A program made the position numbers and the translations under genes. 64,000 nt of DNA, taken from NCBI RefSeq assembly GCF_000196315.1, contig NC_014230.1, positions 2,628,501-2,692,500 of the forward strand, in the 5' to 3' direction. This document shows, piece after piece, positions 17,155 to 25,061 of this stretch; position 1 is the first letter of the stretch; the number at the start of each line of letters is the position of its first letter. Below the pieces are notes generated by a model that saw only the letters and a list, made by a program, of their open reading frames with translations, was not told the origin of the DNA and ran no database searches. The DNA is from Croceibacter atlanticus HTCC2559. GTDB taxonomy: Bacteria; Bacteroidota; Bacteroidia; Flavobacteriales; Flavobacteriaceae.

Positions 17155-18684
17155 TTACTCTTTTAGCAACTTTTTAGTAGCAATAGCTTGACCTCTTGTG
17201 GTTGAAATTCTCAAAAACACCATTCCATTAGAAATTGTTGTGGTATTGATTGTAAAAGAACCCTTAATAACTTTTTTAGTTTCATTTAATATTAAACGAC
17301 CGTTAATATCATATAGTGTAATATTAACTTTCTCTAATATACTAGGTACTTCAACATTAAGTATGCCTTTAAAAGGATTTGGATAAACAGCTACATTAGT
17401 TTTAACAAAATCTGGATTAGACAACGCTTGATTTTGAATTACTAACACTTCTCCAATACTCTCTGGATTCCATAATTCAATATTATCTGGCTCTTCAAAT
17501 ATATTGTCTCCTAAACTTGCTACTTCTTCGGCATTATCTGTCATTATAGTACGCATTTCTATACGTTCACAGTCTACCCAAACCCACTTAATTTGATTAA
17601 AGGAACCAGATGCTAAAGTCCATTCCTTATCATCATCATTATTTCTTGTTGGTGCTCCCCAACAACCTTCTCCTACATAATAGGTTCCATTTATAGGATC
17701 TTCACTAAAACCTAATTCTCCGTTTACGTCTGGTTTTAATGCTTTGGTAGTTTTAACCATATGAGAATCAGATTCGAAAACTAAGTCGACACCATGTTCA
17801 TAAAACAATCCTGCCCAAGCATCATATTGATCGTCATTTTCAGTCTTGCCAGATTCGTGTGGTCTTATTGGTGTGTGGTATTGTGCAAGAGTCCAGCATT
17901 GATCTGCATTGTTTTCTTGTAAATCATTTTCTAACCACAACGCTTGGTCTCCTGCAACAGAAATTTCTGAGTTAAGAGTATATGCTCTTACAAGATTATT
18001 TCCAAAGGTTATTGCGTAATATGAGTCTGAAGTTGGCACATCAAAAAGATCGTAAACAGTAGATGGATTAAATTCATGATTACCTCTAGCTGGCACTATA
18101 CCAAATAATTGACCTTCATCTGATATTGTTAGCTGCCAATCATCTAACCAATAATCCCATTCTGTTGGTGTGTCTGCAAACGTAAAATCGCCACCAAAAA
18201 AAATGGCGTGAGGTTTAACTTTAGCTACCATCCTATTGGCATTTAACCTAGCATCTCTATTTGCAAAAACATCTGGTGTTCCATCTGTTCTAGAATCTCC
18301 TCCAGCAACAAAAGATAACCTACTTTGGTCATTTGGTAAGGTCTTAAAAAACATACGCTCACTGGTTACATTTGTAATAGGATTTCTAAGTACAAAGTAA
18401 TAGGCAGTGTTTGGTTGTAGGTTAGTTAACCTAACAAATTTAGTATGCATTTGTTGTGCTAAAGATGTTCTGTCTGCTTCTTGAGAGTTTGGATAAGAAT
18501 TCCAATCTGAACCAAAATCTTCAGTACCATAATATAATATAGAAGATCCTATTGAAGATATTGGCTGGTGCCATGCAATTGTTCCAGAAGTGGCAGGGTC
18601 GTCGTTTATAATTAATCTGTATTTCTCAGATTGCGAAAAAACAGATAAAGAGACAAAAAAAGCGATGAAGGTAATTTTATACAT
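17155..18684 (-). CDS. Purple acid phosphatase-like metallophosphoesterase, T9SS cargo
   Basis: 509 residues. Signal peptide (about 1-17, ending VFSQ), then an N-terminal fibronectin-like PAP domain. A calcineurin-type metallophosphoesterase follows, with GGDSRTDG, FGGDFTF, RGNHEFN, QYHTP and ESDSHMV as metal-binding blocks. The last 80 residues are a type A T9SS C-terminal sorting domain: VYPNPFKG, LYDINGR, and a final KKLLKE. The protein should be exported across the outer membrane by T9SS and scavenge phosphate from organic phosphomonoesters. It is monocistronic with its own strong terminator. Confidence 0.92.
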   Translation of the reverse strand: MYKITFIAFFVSLSVFSQSEKYRLIINDDPATSGTIAWHQPISSIGSSILYYGTEDFGSDWNSYPNSQEADRTSLAQQMHTKFVRLTNLQPNTAYYFVLRNPITNVTSERMFFKTLPNDQSRLSFVAGGDSRTDGTPDVFANRDARLNANRMVAKVKPHAIFFGGDFTFADTPTEWDYWLDDWQLTISDEGQLFGIVPARGNHEFNPSTVYDLFDVPTSDSYYAITFGNNLVRAYTLNSEISVAGDQALWLENDLQENNADQCWTLAQYHTPIRPHESGKTENDDQYDAWAGLFYEHGVDLVFESDSHMVKTTKALKPDVNGELGFSEDPINGTYYVGEGCWGAPTRNNDDDKEWTLASGSFNQIKWVWVDCERIEMRTIMTDNAEEVASLGDNIFEEPDNIELWNPESIGEVLVIQNQALSNPDFVKTNVAVYPNPFKGILNVEVPSILEKVNITLYDINGRLILNETKKVIKGSFTINTTTISNGMVFLRISTTRGQAIATKKLLKE

Positions 18685-18795
18685 AATTAATTGTTAATGA
18701 AAATGTTAAGATGTTACACATGCAATATTAACCTTGCTATGTTACCTTAAATACCTTTTTATTTTATTAAAAAGTTACATAATTGTTAAGTGGTC

Positions 18796-18823
18796 TTGTT
18801 TGTAAATAAAGCCTCTATTTTTG
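18796..18823 (+). promoter_or_regulatory. Promoter of the 18838 membrane protein gene
   Basis: TTG at 18796-18798, a 17-base spacer, then TATTTTTG at 18816-18823. Transcription would begin about 18827, downstream of the GTG at 18790, so that upstream GTG cannot be the start and ATG 18838 is preferred. Confidence 0.6.
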
Positions 18824-18837
18824 CTGAAATTTTAAAA

Positions 18838-19695
18838 ATGCCAAACTCAAAACTGATTACGTTTTTAAAAATTTCTGTAATTCTTGTATTACTAGGAAGA
18901 GCTTACCAATTTATTTTCTTCTCGGCGCCATTTATAAGTTTATATTATTATGCAGAATATTTTAAACCGTATGTAGAAAAGCAGTTTAAAATGACTTGGC
19001 ACGAGTTCTTGTCCTTACCAGAAATAGATATTTACACAGATTATATTGTATACTGTTTTGGAACGTTATTTATCATAACTATACCATTTGTTATATGGTT
19101 ACGCCAAAAAAATTATAAAGCCTTTCAAGTACCCATATTATTTTCTGGCATTGGCCTCATATTTCTAGCTGTGTTACTTACAATTACCAAAAATTATAAG
19201 ATTGGACAATTTATAGAGTACAGTATTCAGTTTACAACTCCTTTTATTTTGTTAAGCTACTTGAGATTTAATTTGAGTTATAAAACGCTTCAATTTATAT
19301 TAAAACTAATTACAGCATTAACCTTCATCGGTCATGGACTTTATGCATTAGGATATTATCCTGTACCTGGTTATTTTGTTGATATGGTTATACGCATTTT
19401 TAATTGTTCAGAAAGTTTTGCAAAATCATTCTTACTTATAGCAGGTATTTTAGACTTTGTAATTGCAATTGGCATTTTTCTTCCAAACAAAACCATTGTA
19501 AAATATTGTCTTATATGGGCTGTAATCTGGGGATTCTCCACAGCAATGGCTAGATTACTCGGTAATTTTTATTCAGATTTCATATTAAGATCTTTACATC
19601 AAAACACATTTGAGATGTTATATAGATTACCACACGGTTTAATACCCTTACTACTATTATATATGGACAACAAAGGCAGCATTAGCAAATCTTAA
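18838..19695 (+). CDS. Polytopic membrane protein, DoxX-like C-terminal part
   Basis: About 285 residues with seven to eight predicted membrane helices. The C-terminal half (GHGLYALGYYP...LLIAGILDFVIAIGIFLP) has the Gly-rich helix pattern of the DoxX/SURF4 superfamily, but I cannot place it with confidence. The frame extends upstream to GTG 18790, which lies in the promoter; ATG 18838 is a better start. It is monocistronic, between the phosphatase and sodC. Function is unknown. Confidence 0.75.
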   Translation: MPNSKLITFLKISVILVLLGRAYQFIFFSAPFISLYYYAEYFKPYVEKQFKMTWHEFLSLPEIDIYTDYIVYCFGTLFIITIPFVIWLRQKNYKAFQVPILFSGIGLIFLAVLLTITKNYKIGQFIEYSIQFTTPFILLSYLRFNLSYKTLQFILKLITALTFIGHGLYALGYYPVPGYFVDMVIRIFNCSESFAKSFLLIAGILDFVIAIGIFLPNKTIVKYCLIWAVIWGFSTAMARLLGNFYSDFILRSLHQNTFEMLYRLPHGLIPLLLLYMDNKGSISKS

Positions 19696-19789
19696 TAAGT
19701 GTTGTATTTAAGTTAAACCTCCTTAAAATATTGATAGGAAAGGCAAATAATAGTAACTTGGTATTATAACCATACAAAACGAATTAAAG

Positions 19790-20374
19790 ATGAAAAAATT
19801 AAGCGTATTAGCACTGTCGACATTATTATGTTTTGCAGTTGCTTGTAAGAAAGAAAAGAAAGAAGATAAAATGTCTGAGGACACTACAGAAGTAACTGAA
19901 GCTCCTAAGGAAACTATGGTAAAAAAAGCCAAAGCTACCCTTGAAGCCAAAAGTGAAAGTACTGTAAGCGGAAGCGTTGTTTTTAAACAAGAAGGAGACA
20001 ATGTATCTATGACAGCCTTAATCTCTGGATTAGCAGAAGGTAAACATGCCATTCATATTCATGAAAAAGGAGATTGTAGTGCTACAGACGGCACAAGTGC
20101 TGGTGGACACTGGAATCCTACTGGCGCACCACACGGCAAATGGGGAAGTGAAAATGGCTACCATAAAGGTGATATTGGAAACTTTAACGTAGATGCTAAA
20201 GGTAATGGTACAGTAAACTTAACTACAGATGAATGGTGTATTGGCTGTGGAGATACTAATAAAGATATTTTAAACAAAGCTATTATTATTCACGATGGTG
20301 TAGATGATTTTACAAGCCAACCATCTGGTGCTGCAGGTACTAGAGTTGGGTGTGGTGTGATCGCAAAAATGTAG
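19790..20374 (+). CDS. sodC: Cu/Zn superoxide dismutase, lipoprotein
   Basis: Dismutates superoxide in the periplasm or at the cell surface. The lipobox Cys19 (AVAC) is followed by a charged Lys/Glu/Thr linker to about residue 50. Metal ligands are complete: His89, His91, bridging His107, His115, His125, Asp128 and His168; the Cys96-Cys188 disulfide and Arg185 of the active site are also present. An extra CxxC (Cys150, Cys153) sits in the loop before the last Cu ligand. An intrinsic terminator follows. Confidence 0.96.
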   Translation: MKKLSVLALSTLLCFAVACKKEKKEDKMSEDTTEVTEAPKETMVKKAKATLEAKSESTVSGSVVFKQEGDNVSMTALISGLAEGKHAIHIHEKGDCSATDGTSAGGHWNPTGAPHGKWGSENGYHKGDIGNFNVDAKGNGTVNLTTDEWCIGCGDTNKDILNKAIIIHDGVDDFTSQPSGAAGTRVGCGVIAKM

Positions 20375-20394
20375 ATTTCATTGCTAAAAATCAT

Positions 20395-20420
20395 AAAGCG
20401 ACCTAATGGTCGCTTTTTTT
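20395..20420 (+). terminator. sodC terminator
   Basis: AAAGCGACC (20395-20403), loop TAAT, GGTCGCTTT, then a T run to 20420: a 9-base-pair stem with seven T residues, 20 bases after the sodC stop. Confidence 0.9.
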
Positions 20421-20471
20421 ATGCCCTTCTTCCATTTTTTTATTTATTTTTAGCTGAACTAAAAAAGCACT

Positions 20472-21002
20472 ATGCAACCAGACAGTTTAATTCTTCAAAT
20501 GCAACGTAGAGACGAAAAAGCATTTGAAAGACTTTACGAACTATACTCCGAAAGCACATTTGGTATTATTTATAACGTGGTACAAGACACAGCAATTGCA
20601 GAAGAAGTTTTGCAAGATGTCTTTATTAAGATATGGGACAATGCCAATTCTTATTCTTCAACTAAAGGTCGATTTTTTACTTGGGTTCTTAACATTGCTC
20701 GCAATGCAGCTATAGATAAGATTAGATCTAAAGACTTTAAGAACAAAAAGAAAAACCTAAAGGCAGAGTTTTTCGTAAATATTCTTGAAGATCAGAATAG
20801 TTTCTCTAAACGTACAGACACTATCGGAATCAGAAAATTTGTAAACGCTCTTGAGCCACTTTGCAAAAAAGTTATTGAAATTTTATACTTCAAAGGGTTT
20901 ACACAAAAAGATGCCGCAGTCGAGTTAGATATGCCACTTGGTACTGTAAAAACCAGAAATAGGATTTGTATTAACAGGTTGAGGGAATTAATGACTGAAT
21001 AG
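20472..21002 (+). CDS. ECF RNA polymerase sigma factor
   Basis: 176 residues. Region 2 at about 18-85 shows FERLYELYSES, AEEVLQDVFIKIW and FTWVLNIARNAAIDKIR; region 4 at about 115-172 shows FKGFTQKDAAVELDMPLGTVKTRNR, a helix-turn-helix. There is no C-terminal extension. It directs RNA polymerase to a stress or envelope regulon that is unknown here. It is followed 6 bases later by its probable anti-sigma factor, the usual regulatory pair. Confidence 0.94.
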   Translation: MQPDSLILQMQRRDEKAFERLYELYSESTFGIIYNVVQDTAIAEEVLQDVFIKIWDNANSYSSTKGRFFTWVLNIARNAAIDKIRSKDFKNKKKNLKAEFFVNILEDQNSFSKRTDTIGIRKFVNALEPLCKKVIEILYFKGFTQKDAAVELDMPLGTVKTRNRICINRLRELMTE

Positions 21003-21008
21003 TTACAC

Positions 21009-21803
21009 ATGGATATTAATAAATATATAGAATCTGGTATACTTGAACTTTATGTATACGGCGCTTTAACTCAAGCAGAGGCAGAAGAAGTGTCTAAGGT
21101 ATTACACCAATACCCAGAAGTACATAAAGAAGTAGAAGAAATTGAAACTGCCTTAAAAAGCTTATCTACTCATGTTGCACCATATAACCCAGAAACAGTT
21201 CTGGCAGATATAAAACGAAAACTTAATCATACAGGCAAAGTAGTTTCTATAGCTCCTAAAAAGAGTTATAATATGCCTGCAATTATTGGTTGGGCTGCAA
21301 GCATAGCTTTAATAGGTGGATTATTTTATACACTTAACGAAACTAATAATTTAAGAGAAGACTTAAGATATCAAAAAACTCAAAATGTACTTGTAAATAG
21401 TAAATATGAGCAAGCTGAACTTGAACTTACTCAAACCAAAGACTTGCTTACCATTGTAAGAAGTAATGAGTATATAAAAGTTCCTCTTGGAGCACAAGCT
21501 GTTGATAAAGATGCTTATGCTTCTGTGTATTGGAATACAAAAACAAATACAGCCTATATTGATGCTCAAGGTTTACCAAAGCCTCCAAAAGGTAAGGTTT
21601 ACCAAGTATGGTCTCTTAAATTAGATCCGCTTACGCCTACTAGTTTAGGTTTGCTAACTGAGAATGAGTCACAATCTTCTCAAATATATAAATTAGATAA
21701 CAGCAATACTTCTGAAGCTTTTGGTATTACATTAGAGCCGGAAGGCGGAAGTGAATCTCCAACTCTAGAACAACTATATGTTTTAGGTGCCGTTGGTGCA
21801 TAA
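21009..21803 (+). CDS. Anti-sigma factor, RskA type
   Basis: 264 residues. An N-terminal cytoplasmic anti-sigma domain (residues 1-75, ILELYVYGALTQAEAEEV) lacks the HxxxCxxC zinc motif. A single transmembrane helix lies at about 93-110 (IIGWAASIALIGGLFYTL), then a coiled-coil stretch to 145. The periplasmic RskA C-terminal domain (YASVYWNTKTNTAYIDAQGLPKPPKGKVYQVW) follows. It should hold the upstream sigma factor at the membrane until regulated proteolysis. The gene order and 6-base spacing support the pair. Confidence 0.92.
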   Translation: MDINKYIESGILELYVYGALTQAEAEEVSKVLHQYPEVHKEVEEIETALKSLSTHVAPYNPETVLADIKRKLNHTGKVVSIAPKKSYNMPAIIGWAASIALIGGLFYTLNETNNLREDLRYQKTQNVLVNSKYEQAELELTQTKDLLTIVRSNEYIKVPLGAQAVDKDAYASVYWNTKTNTAYIDAQGLPKPPKGKVYQVWSLKLDPLTPTSLGLLTENESQSSQIYKLDNSNTSEAFGITLEPEGGSESPTLEQLYVLGAVGA

Positions 21804-21826
21804 AGATAAACCCCTTTCATTATTAC

Positions 21827-21861
21827 AAAAGCAGCTTAAATAGTTTAAGCTGCTTTTTTTT
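21827..21861 (+). terminator. Terminator of the sigma/anti-sigma operon
   Basis: AAAAGCAGCTTAAA at 21827-21840, a TAG loop, and its complement at 21844-21857, continuing into T-rich sequence. A 14-base-pair stem, 23 bases after the anti-sigma stop. Confidence 0.9.
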
Positions 21862-21889
21862 ATATACTAATTTGCTTTGCAAATAACTC

Positions 21890-21924
21890 TAAATAAAAAT
21901 ACCTGTCTATTTCTAGACAGGTAT
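21890..21924 (-). terminator. Likely terminator of the TPR lipoprotein transcript
   Basis: A perfect 11-base-pair stem, ATACCTGTCTA at 21899-21909 and TAGACAGGTAT at 21914-21924, with loop TTTC. On the minus strand it runs into TTTTTATTT, as expected for an intrinsic terminator. It lies about 170 bases beyond the TPR gene stop. Confidence 0.7.
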
Positions 21925-21974
21925 CCTACTAACAAAAAACTCTGAAAAAACTCTAAGCTAAACTAGCTTATACA

Positions 21975-22002
21975 AAAAGCTCTCTCGAGCTTTTATTTTT
22001 TT
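21975..22002 (+). terminator. Stem-loop with T run, orientation uncertain
   Basis: AAAAGCTC (21975-21982), loop TCTC, GAGCTTTT (21987-21994), followed by ATTTTTTT on the plus strand. It could be a second terminator for the sigma operon or the end of an unannotated small RNA. Confidence 0.5.
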
Positions 22003-22092
22003 GAAAATCACCTCTTACTTTGAATTTCAAACTTTCTCTATACTATCACTTACGAGAAAATATAGACGATGGTTTTCTCAGATTTAAATTTT

Positions 22093-23406
22093 TTAAAGAT
22101 TTTTTATTTTTTCATAAGTTACTGGTCCCATTTCATAGGCTGTACCTAATAACTCATCATTTTTTAAAGTTTCGACTTGTTCGGTCATTCCGTTGGCTTT
22201 ATAAATTATTGCTGAATGATATAGGGCCATTGGCTCATATGTTTTTCCTTTAACGTGATCTTCAATAAGTGCTAAAGCTTTTTCATTATTACCGGCTAAA
22301 TGGTGTACATAAGCTAAGTTATGATAGGTTTCTGGAGTAGATCTATTGTTTACATCTCTTTGTGCAATTTGTAGTGCCTTGTCAAAGTCTTTAAATTCTT
22401 CAGCGTACACCACAGCATTGTATGCATTGTACATTTCGCCGTAAGCAGGATTGTTCACTTTATCTTTATACTCTTGTAATTCTTTTTCCTTTTGAGCATC
22501 GTCACCTTTATATTCTGCAATTTCTGCTCTTAGTAAATGATAATCTGGTGTATTATAATTTACATTTATGCTATCTAGTATTCTTAAGGCTTCATCTGCA
22601 TTTTTCTCATAAGAATAGGCAATCCAAGCCAAACCTTTCTTTACGTATGCATTATCTGGTTGCAACTCAAGCGTTTTTAAATAACTATTATAGGAATCCT
22701 CTATTCTTCCTGCGTGACCATAAAAATCTCCAAGATTAGAGTAAATCCAAATTTGTAAAGTTGGATTTTTACGTTTGTCTGCAATTTCTCTAGCTTTTTC
22801 TAATAGGTTAATAGCGGTATCTAGATCGCCTTTATGATCATTCCATTTTGCTGCTCTTATTAGGTAATCGTAATCCTTATTATTTTTTAAAGAATCTAAT
22901 ATGGTTTCAGCTTTGTTATATTCACCAGTTTCCATAAAAGCATCGAACAACATAAGGTTTGTTCCAGACTTACCAGATAAATTTTTAATTGCCAACAAAC
23001 TATCTCTTGCTTCTTGAAATCTATGCTGTGAAATGAATGTTGCAGCTCTTGCACGCATCTTGTCTGCTTTAAAAGTTTCAGAAGAGACATTTAAAGCACG
23101 GTCTTGCAATAGTGCAACTGTATCTAAATAATTTACATTGCCTGTTGTATTAAAAAGCATATTGTAGGCACTGGCTAAATAGCTTAAGCTTGCAATAGCA
23201 TTACTATCTTTAGCAACATTTGATGCCCATTTTTCTTTATTCTTTAGTGCAAAATCATAAGTGCTTGTATTGTTGCTCACTAAATACGTATTATAATCTT
23301 CTTTGTTTAAAACAGTTGAAGTTTCTTCTTTTGAATCTTGCTTTGCATCCTGTTTACAGGAAATAAACAGAAAACTGGCAATAAAAATGTAGGCTAAATA
23401 TTTCAT
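22093..23406 (-). CDS. TPR-repeat lipoprotein
   Basis: About 437 residues from ATG 23406. An upstream ATG at 23439 adds 11 residues in front of a normal signal and lies inside a terminator hairpin, so it is unlikely. The lipobox is FISC. The rest is helical with TPR-like repeats, clearest in NLGDFYGHAGRIEDSYNSYLKTLELQPDNAY and YHNLAYVHHLAGNNEKALALI. It probably scaffolds an envelope complex. It lies just downstream of the split DUF4331 genes on the same strand but is separated by a terminator, and it faces the sigma/anti-sigma operon. Confidence 0.85.
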   Translation of the reverse strand: MKYLAYIFIASFLFISCKQDAKQDSKEETSTVLNKEDYNTYLVSNNTSTYDFALKNKEKWASNVAKDSNAIASLSYLASAYNMLFNTTGNVNYLDTVALLQDRALNVSSETFKADKMRARAATFISQHRFQEARDSLLAIKNLSGKSGTNLMLFDAFMETGEYNKAETILDSLKNNKDYDYLIRAAKWNDHKGDLDTAINLLEKAREIADKRKNPTLQIWIYSNLGDFYGHAGRIEDSYNSYLKTLELQPDNAYVKKGLAWIAYSYEKNADEALRILDSINVNYNTPDYHLLRAEIAEYKGDDAQKEKELQEYKDKVNNPAYGEMYNAYNAVVYAEEFKDFDKALQIAQRDVNNRSTPETYHNLAYVHHLAGNNEKALALIEDHVKGKTYEPMALYHSAIIYKANGMTEQVETLKNDELLGTAYEMGPVTYEKIKNL

Positions 23407-23417
23407 TTTAAAAATAG

Positions 23418-23457
23418 GTTTAAATAAAGAAGAGAACACATATATGCGTTCTCTTCT
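23418..23457 (-). terminator. Terminator of the DUF4331 operon
   Basis: AGAAGAGAAC at 23428-23437 pairs with GTTCTCTTCT at 23448-23457 (10 base pairs, 10-base loop). On the minus strand TTATTT follows. It sits 30 bases after the DUF4331 lipoprotein stop and just upstream of the TPR gene. Confidence 0.7.
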
Positions 23458-23486
23458 ACAAATTTACTCAATAAAACTCTTAATTA

Positions 23487-24155
23487 TTAGTTTGCTGGAG
23501 CCATATATGGGAAACTAGTAGTAATTGCATTTGTAGAGTCAAACCCAACATTGTCACTTACTAACTCTGGTAAACCATCGTCACCATCAAATCTATCTCC
23601 GTTAGCACCACCAAATAATAATACTAAAGAAACATCTACAACATCGTCTGTTAAGTTACGACCTGTAAGAACATTTTCTCCATCAAAATATGTAGTTGGC
23701 GCGTTAGGTGCTACTTGTAATACATCTAAAGCTAAGATAGATCCCATTTGGTCTGCAGTTAAGTTAAGAATATTATTTTCATATTCTGCACCATATGCAG
23801 TATGGTAACCATTAATCATACCTGTAAATTCAGTTGCAAAGTTTGCACCTTGTTCTGCTGGAGTAGAGTCATTAAAATCGTCTTTTCTTTCATCACTAAT
23901 ACCTAATACAGTATTAATACCTGGACGTCCCATAATATCTACTTGCGTAAAAGTACCTGAGAAATCTACTGTACCCATATCTTCACAAGGTGTACAAGGA
24001 CCACCACAGTCTACGCCTGTTTCTCCTTGGTTTTGGATACCATCGCTACAAGTAGGATCTGCAGCTACAACGTTTCCATTATCATCATCATCACCACAAC
24101 TAGCTAATACAGCAACTGCAAAAAGTGATAAGATTGTATATTTAAATATTTTCAT
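23487..24155 (-). CDS. DUF4331 C-terminal-half lipoprotein with Cys-rich linker
   Basis: 222 residues. Lipobox LASC, then an Asp-rich linker and a Cys-rich motif CSDGIQNQGETGVDCGGPCTPC (four Cys, a module found in many Bacteroidota surface proteins). From about residue 70 the sequence (GRPGINTVLG, FATEFTGMINGYH, LTGRNLTDDVVDVSLVLLFGG, SFPYMAPAN) resembles the second half of DUF4331 proteins. The first half is supplied by the gene just upstream. The 32-base gap suggests one operon. The function of DUF4331 is unknown. Confidence 0.75.
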   Translation of the reverse strand: MKIFKYTILSLFAVAVLASCGDDDDNGNVVAADPTCSDGIQNQGETGVDCGGPCTPCEDMGTVDFSGTFTQVDIMGRPGINTVLGISDERKDDFNDSTPAEQGANFATEFTGMINGYHTAYGAEYENNILNLTADQMGSILALDVLQVAPNAPTTYFDGENVLTGRNLTDDVVDVSLVLLFGGANGDRFDGDDGLPELVSDNVGFDSTNAITTSFPYMAPAN

Positions 24156-24187
24156 AATTATTGTCTTTTAAAAATTTACGTTTTCTT

Positions 24188-24880
24188 TTATTGTCTTTTA
24201 GTTTCAACCCAAACGTTATAAACGTCTACGCCTGTACCTGCACCGTGTGGAGCACCATCACCTAAAATAGAGTTAGGAACTTCTACAACGATAGCATTAA
24301 CATTTAAACCTGAGAATAAATCTGAAGCTTCATCTGCTTGGTCAAAACCATTAGGTGCTACGTCTGGACCTTGCTTTACATTGTTAAATTGCTCAAAGTC
24401 GAAAAAGAAAGCATCATTTCTTGTACCTGCATAATAACTAAGACCGTCTGTACTAGTTACAGGAGCTCCGTTAATGTTTACAGAAGATTGGTACTGTGCA
24501 TTCGTGTCAATAGTACTTACTTTACCTGTAGTATCTGCAGTAGTTGCATATGGTCCAAAGAAATACATTACACCATCTCTAGGGATAGCTTGTAATACGA
24601 AATCCTCAACACCATCACCTGTGGTATCTATGTTAAACTCAACAAGAACACTCTCGTCAAAATCTATTGCTGGAGAACCTGCTGGTAATGTCATAGCTGG
24701 CAAAGTCGCAATAAATACTGTGTTATCAGGATTTTCTCCTTCAAAAGCGTAAAGGTCTGCAATGTCTGCTCCTCCGTTTACAACAGATGGAGAGTCAATG
24801 TGGTCAGCCGCGATAAATACTGTCGCAACCGCAGCAAGCGTAAGACCACCTATTGCTGCTATTAATTTTGATTTTTTCAT
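24188..24880 (-). CDS. DUF4331 family protein, N-terminal half
   Basis: 230 residues with a Sec signal peptide (hydrophobic residues 7-24). The mature N terminus AADHIDSPSVVNGGADIADLYAF is the hallmark start of DUF4331. The protein ends after VVEVPNSILG...YNVWVETKRQ, where full-length family members continue with a second domain. That second part appears in the next gene as a separate lipoprotein. The product is probably periplasmic or exported and may pair with the lipoprotein. Confidence 0.85.
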   Translation of the reverse strand: MKKSKLIAAIGGLTLAAVATVFIAADHIDSPSVVNGGADIADLYAFEGENPDNTVFIATLPAMTLPAGSPAIDFDESVLVEFNIDTTGDGVEDFVLQAIPRDGVMYFFGPYATTADTTGKVSTIDTNAQYQSSVNINGAPVTSTDGLSYYAGTRNDAFFFDFEQFNNVKQGPDVAPNGFDQADEASDLFSGLNVNAIVVEVPNSILGDGAPHGAGTGVDVYNVWVETKRQ

Positions 24881-25061
24881 AATTAGAATTTAAAAATTTT
24901 ATTCGTTCACCTAAACTTACGGGGAATTAGAGGCTACAGTTTTGTAACAATCGTTAATGTTGTGTTAAACACATATAAAGAAATATTAAACAGCTAAATA
25001 TGATAATAGATTAACATATTGTTTTGATAATATTTTAACTTTACCTGCATAATCTTAAATT

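Larger units (their letters stand above)
21862..22092. other. Hairpin-rich intergenic stretch
   Basis: No gene seen. Besides the terminators listed, it holds AAGCTA-AAC-TAGCTT at 21955-21969 and an AT-rich segment to 22092 without a convincing open frame. Four hairpins occur within 170 bases, more than two convergent transcripts need. Confidence 0.5.

Noticed and set aside
18790-18837. GTG start adding 16 residues to the membrane protein
   Set aside because: A -33/-7 promoter at 18796-18823 lies inside this extension; ATG 18838 follows at a normal distance.
22020-22253. Plus-strand open frame of 77 codons
   Set aside because: Most of it is antisense to the C-terminal part of the TPR lipoprotein gene, its composition is Phe/Leu/His-rich noise and no promoter or start context supports it.
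24338-24752. Two overlapping plus-strand frames across the DUF4331 gene
   Set aside because: They are antisense to a gene with clear family match and signal peptide; low-complexity Cys/Ser/Tyr content fits a shadow frame.
24910-24955. Possible ECF-type promoter (TGTTAC ... CGTAAG on the minus strand) upstream of the DUF4331 operon
   Set aside because: The spacing of 22 bases is too long for an ECF promoter and no second copy was found upstream of the sigma operon, sodC or the TPR gene.
24961-24973. Palindrome TGTGTT-A-AACACA in the DUF4331/LETM1 divergent region
   Set aside because: Short AT-rich palindromes are expected by chance in this DNA and there is no second copy or clear placement against a promoter.
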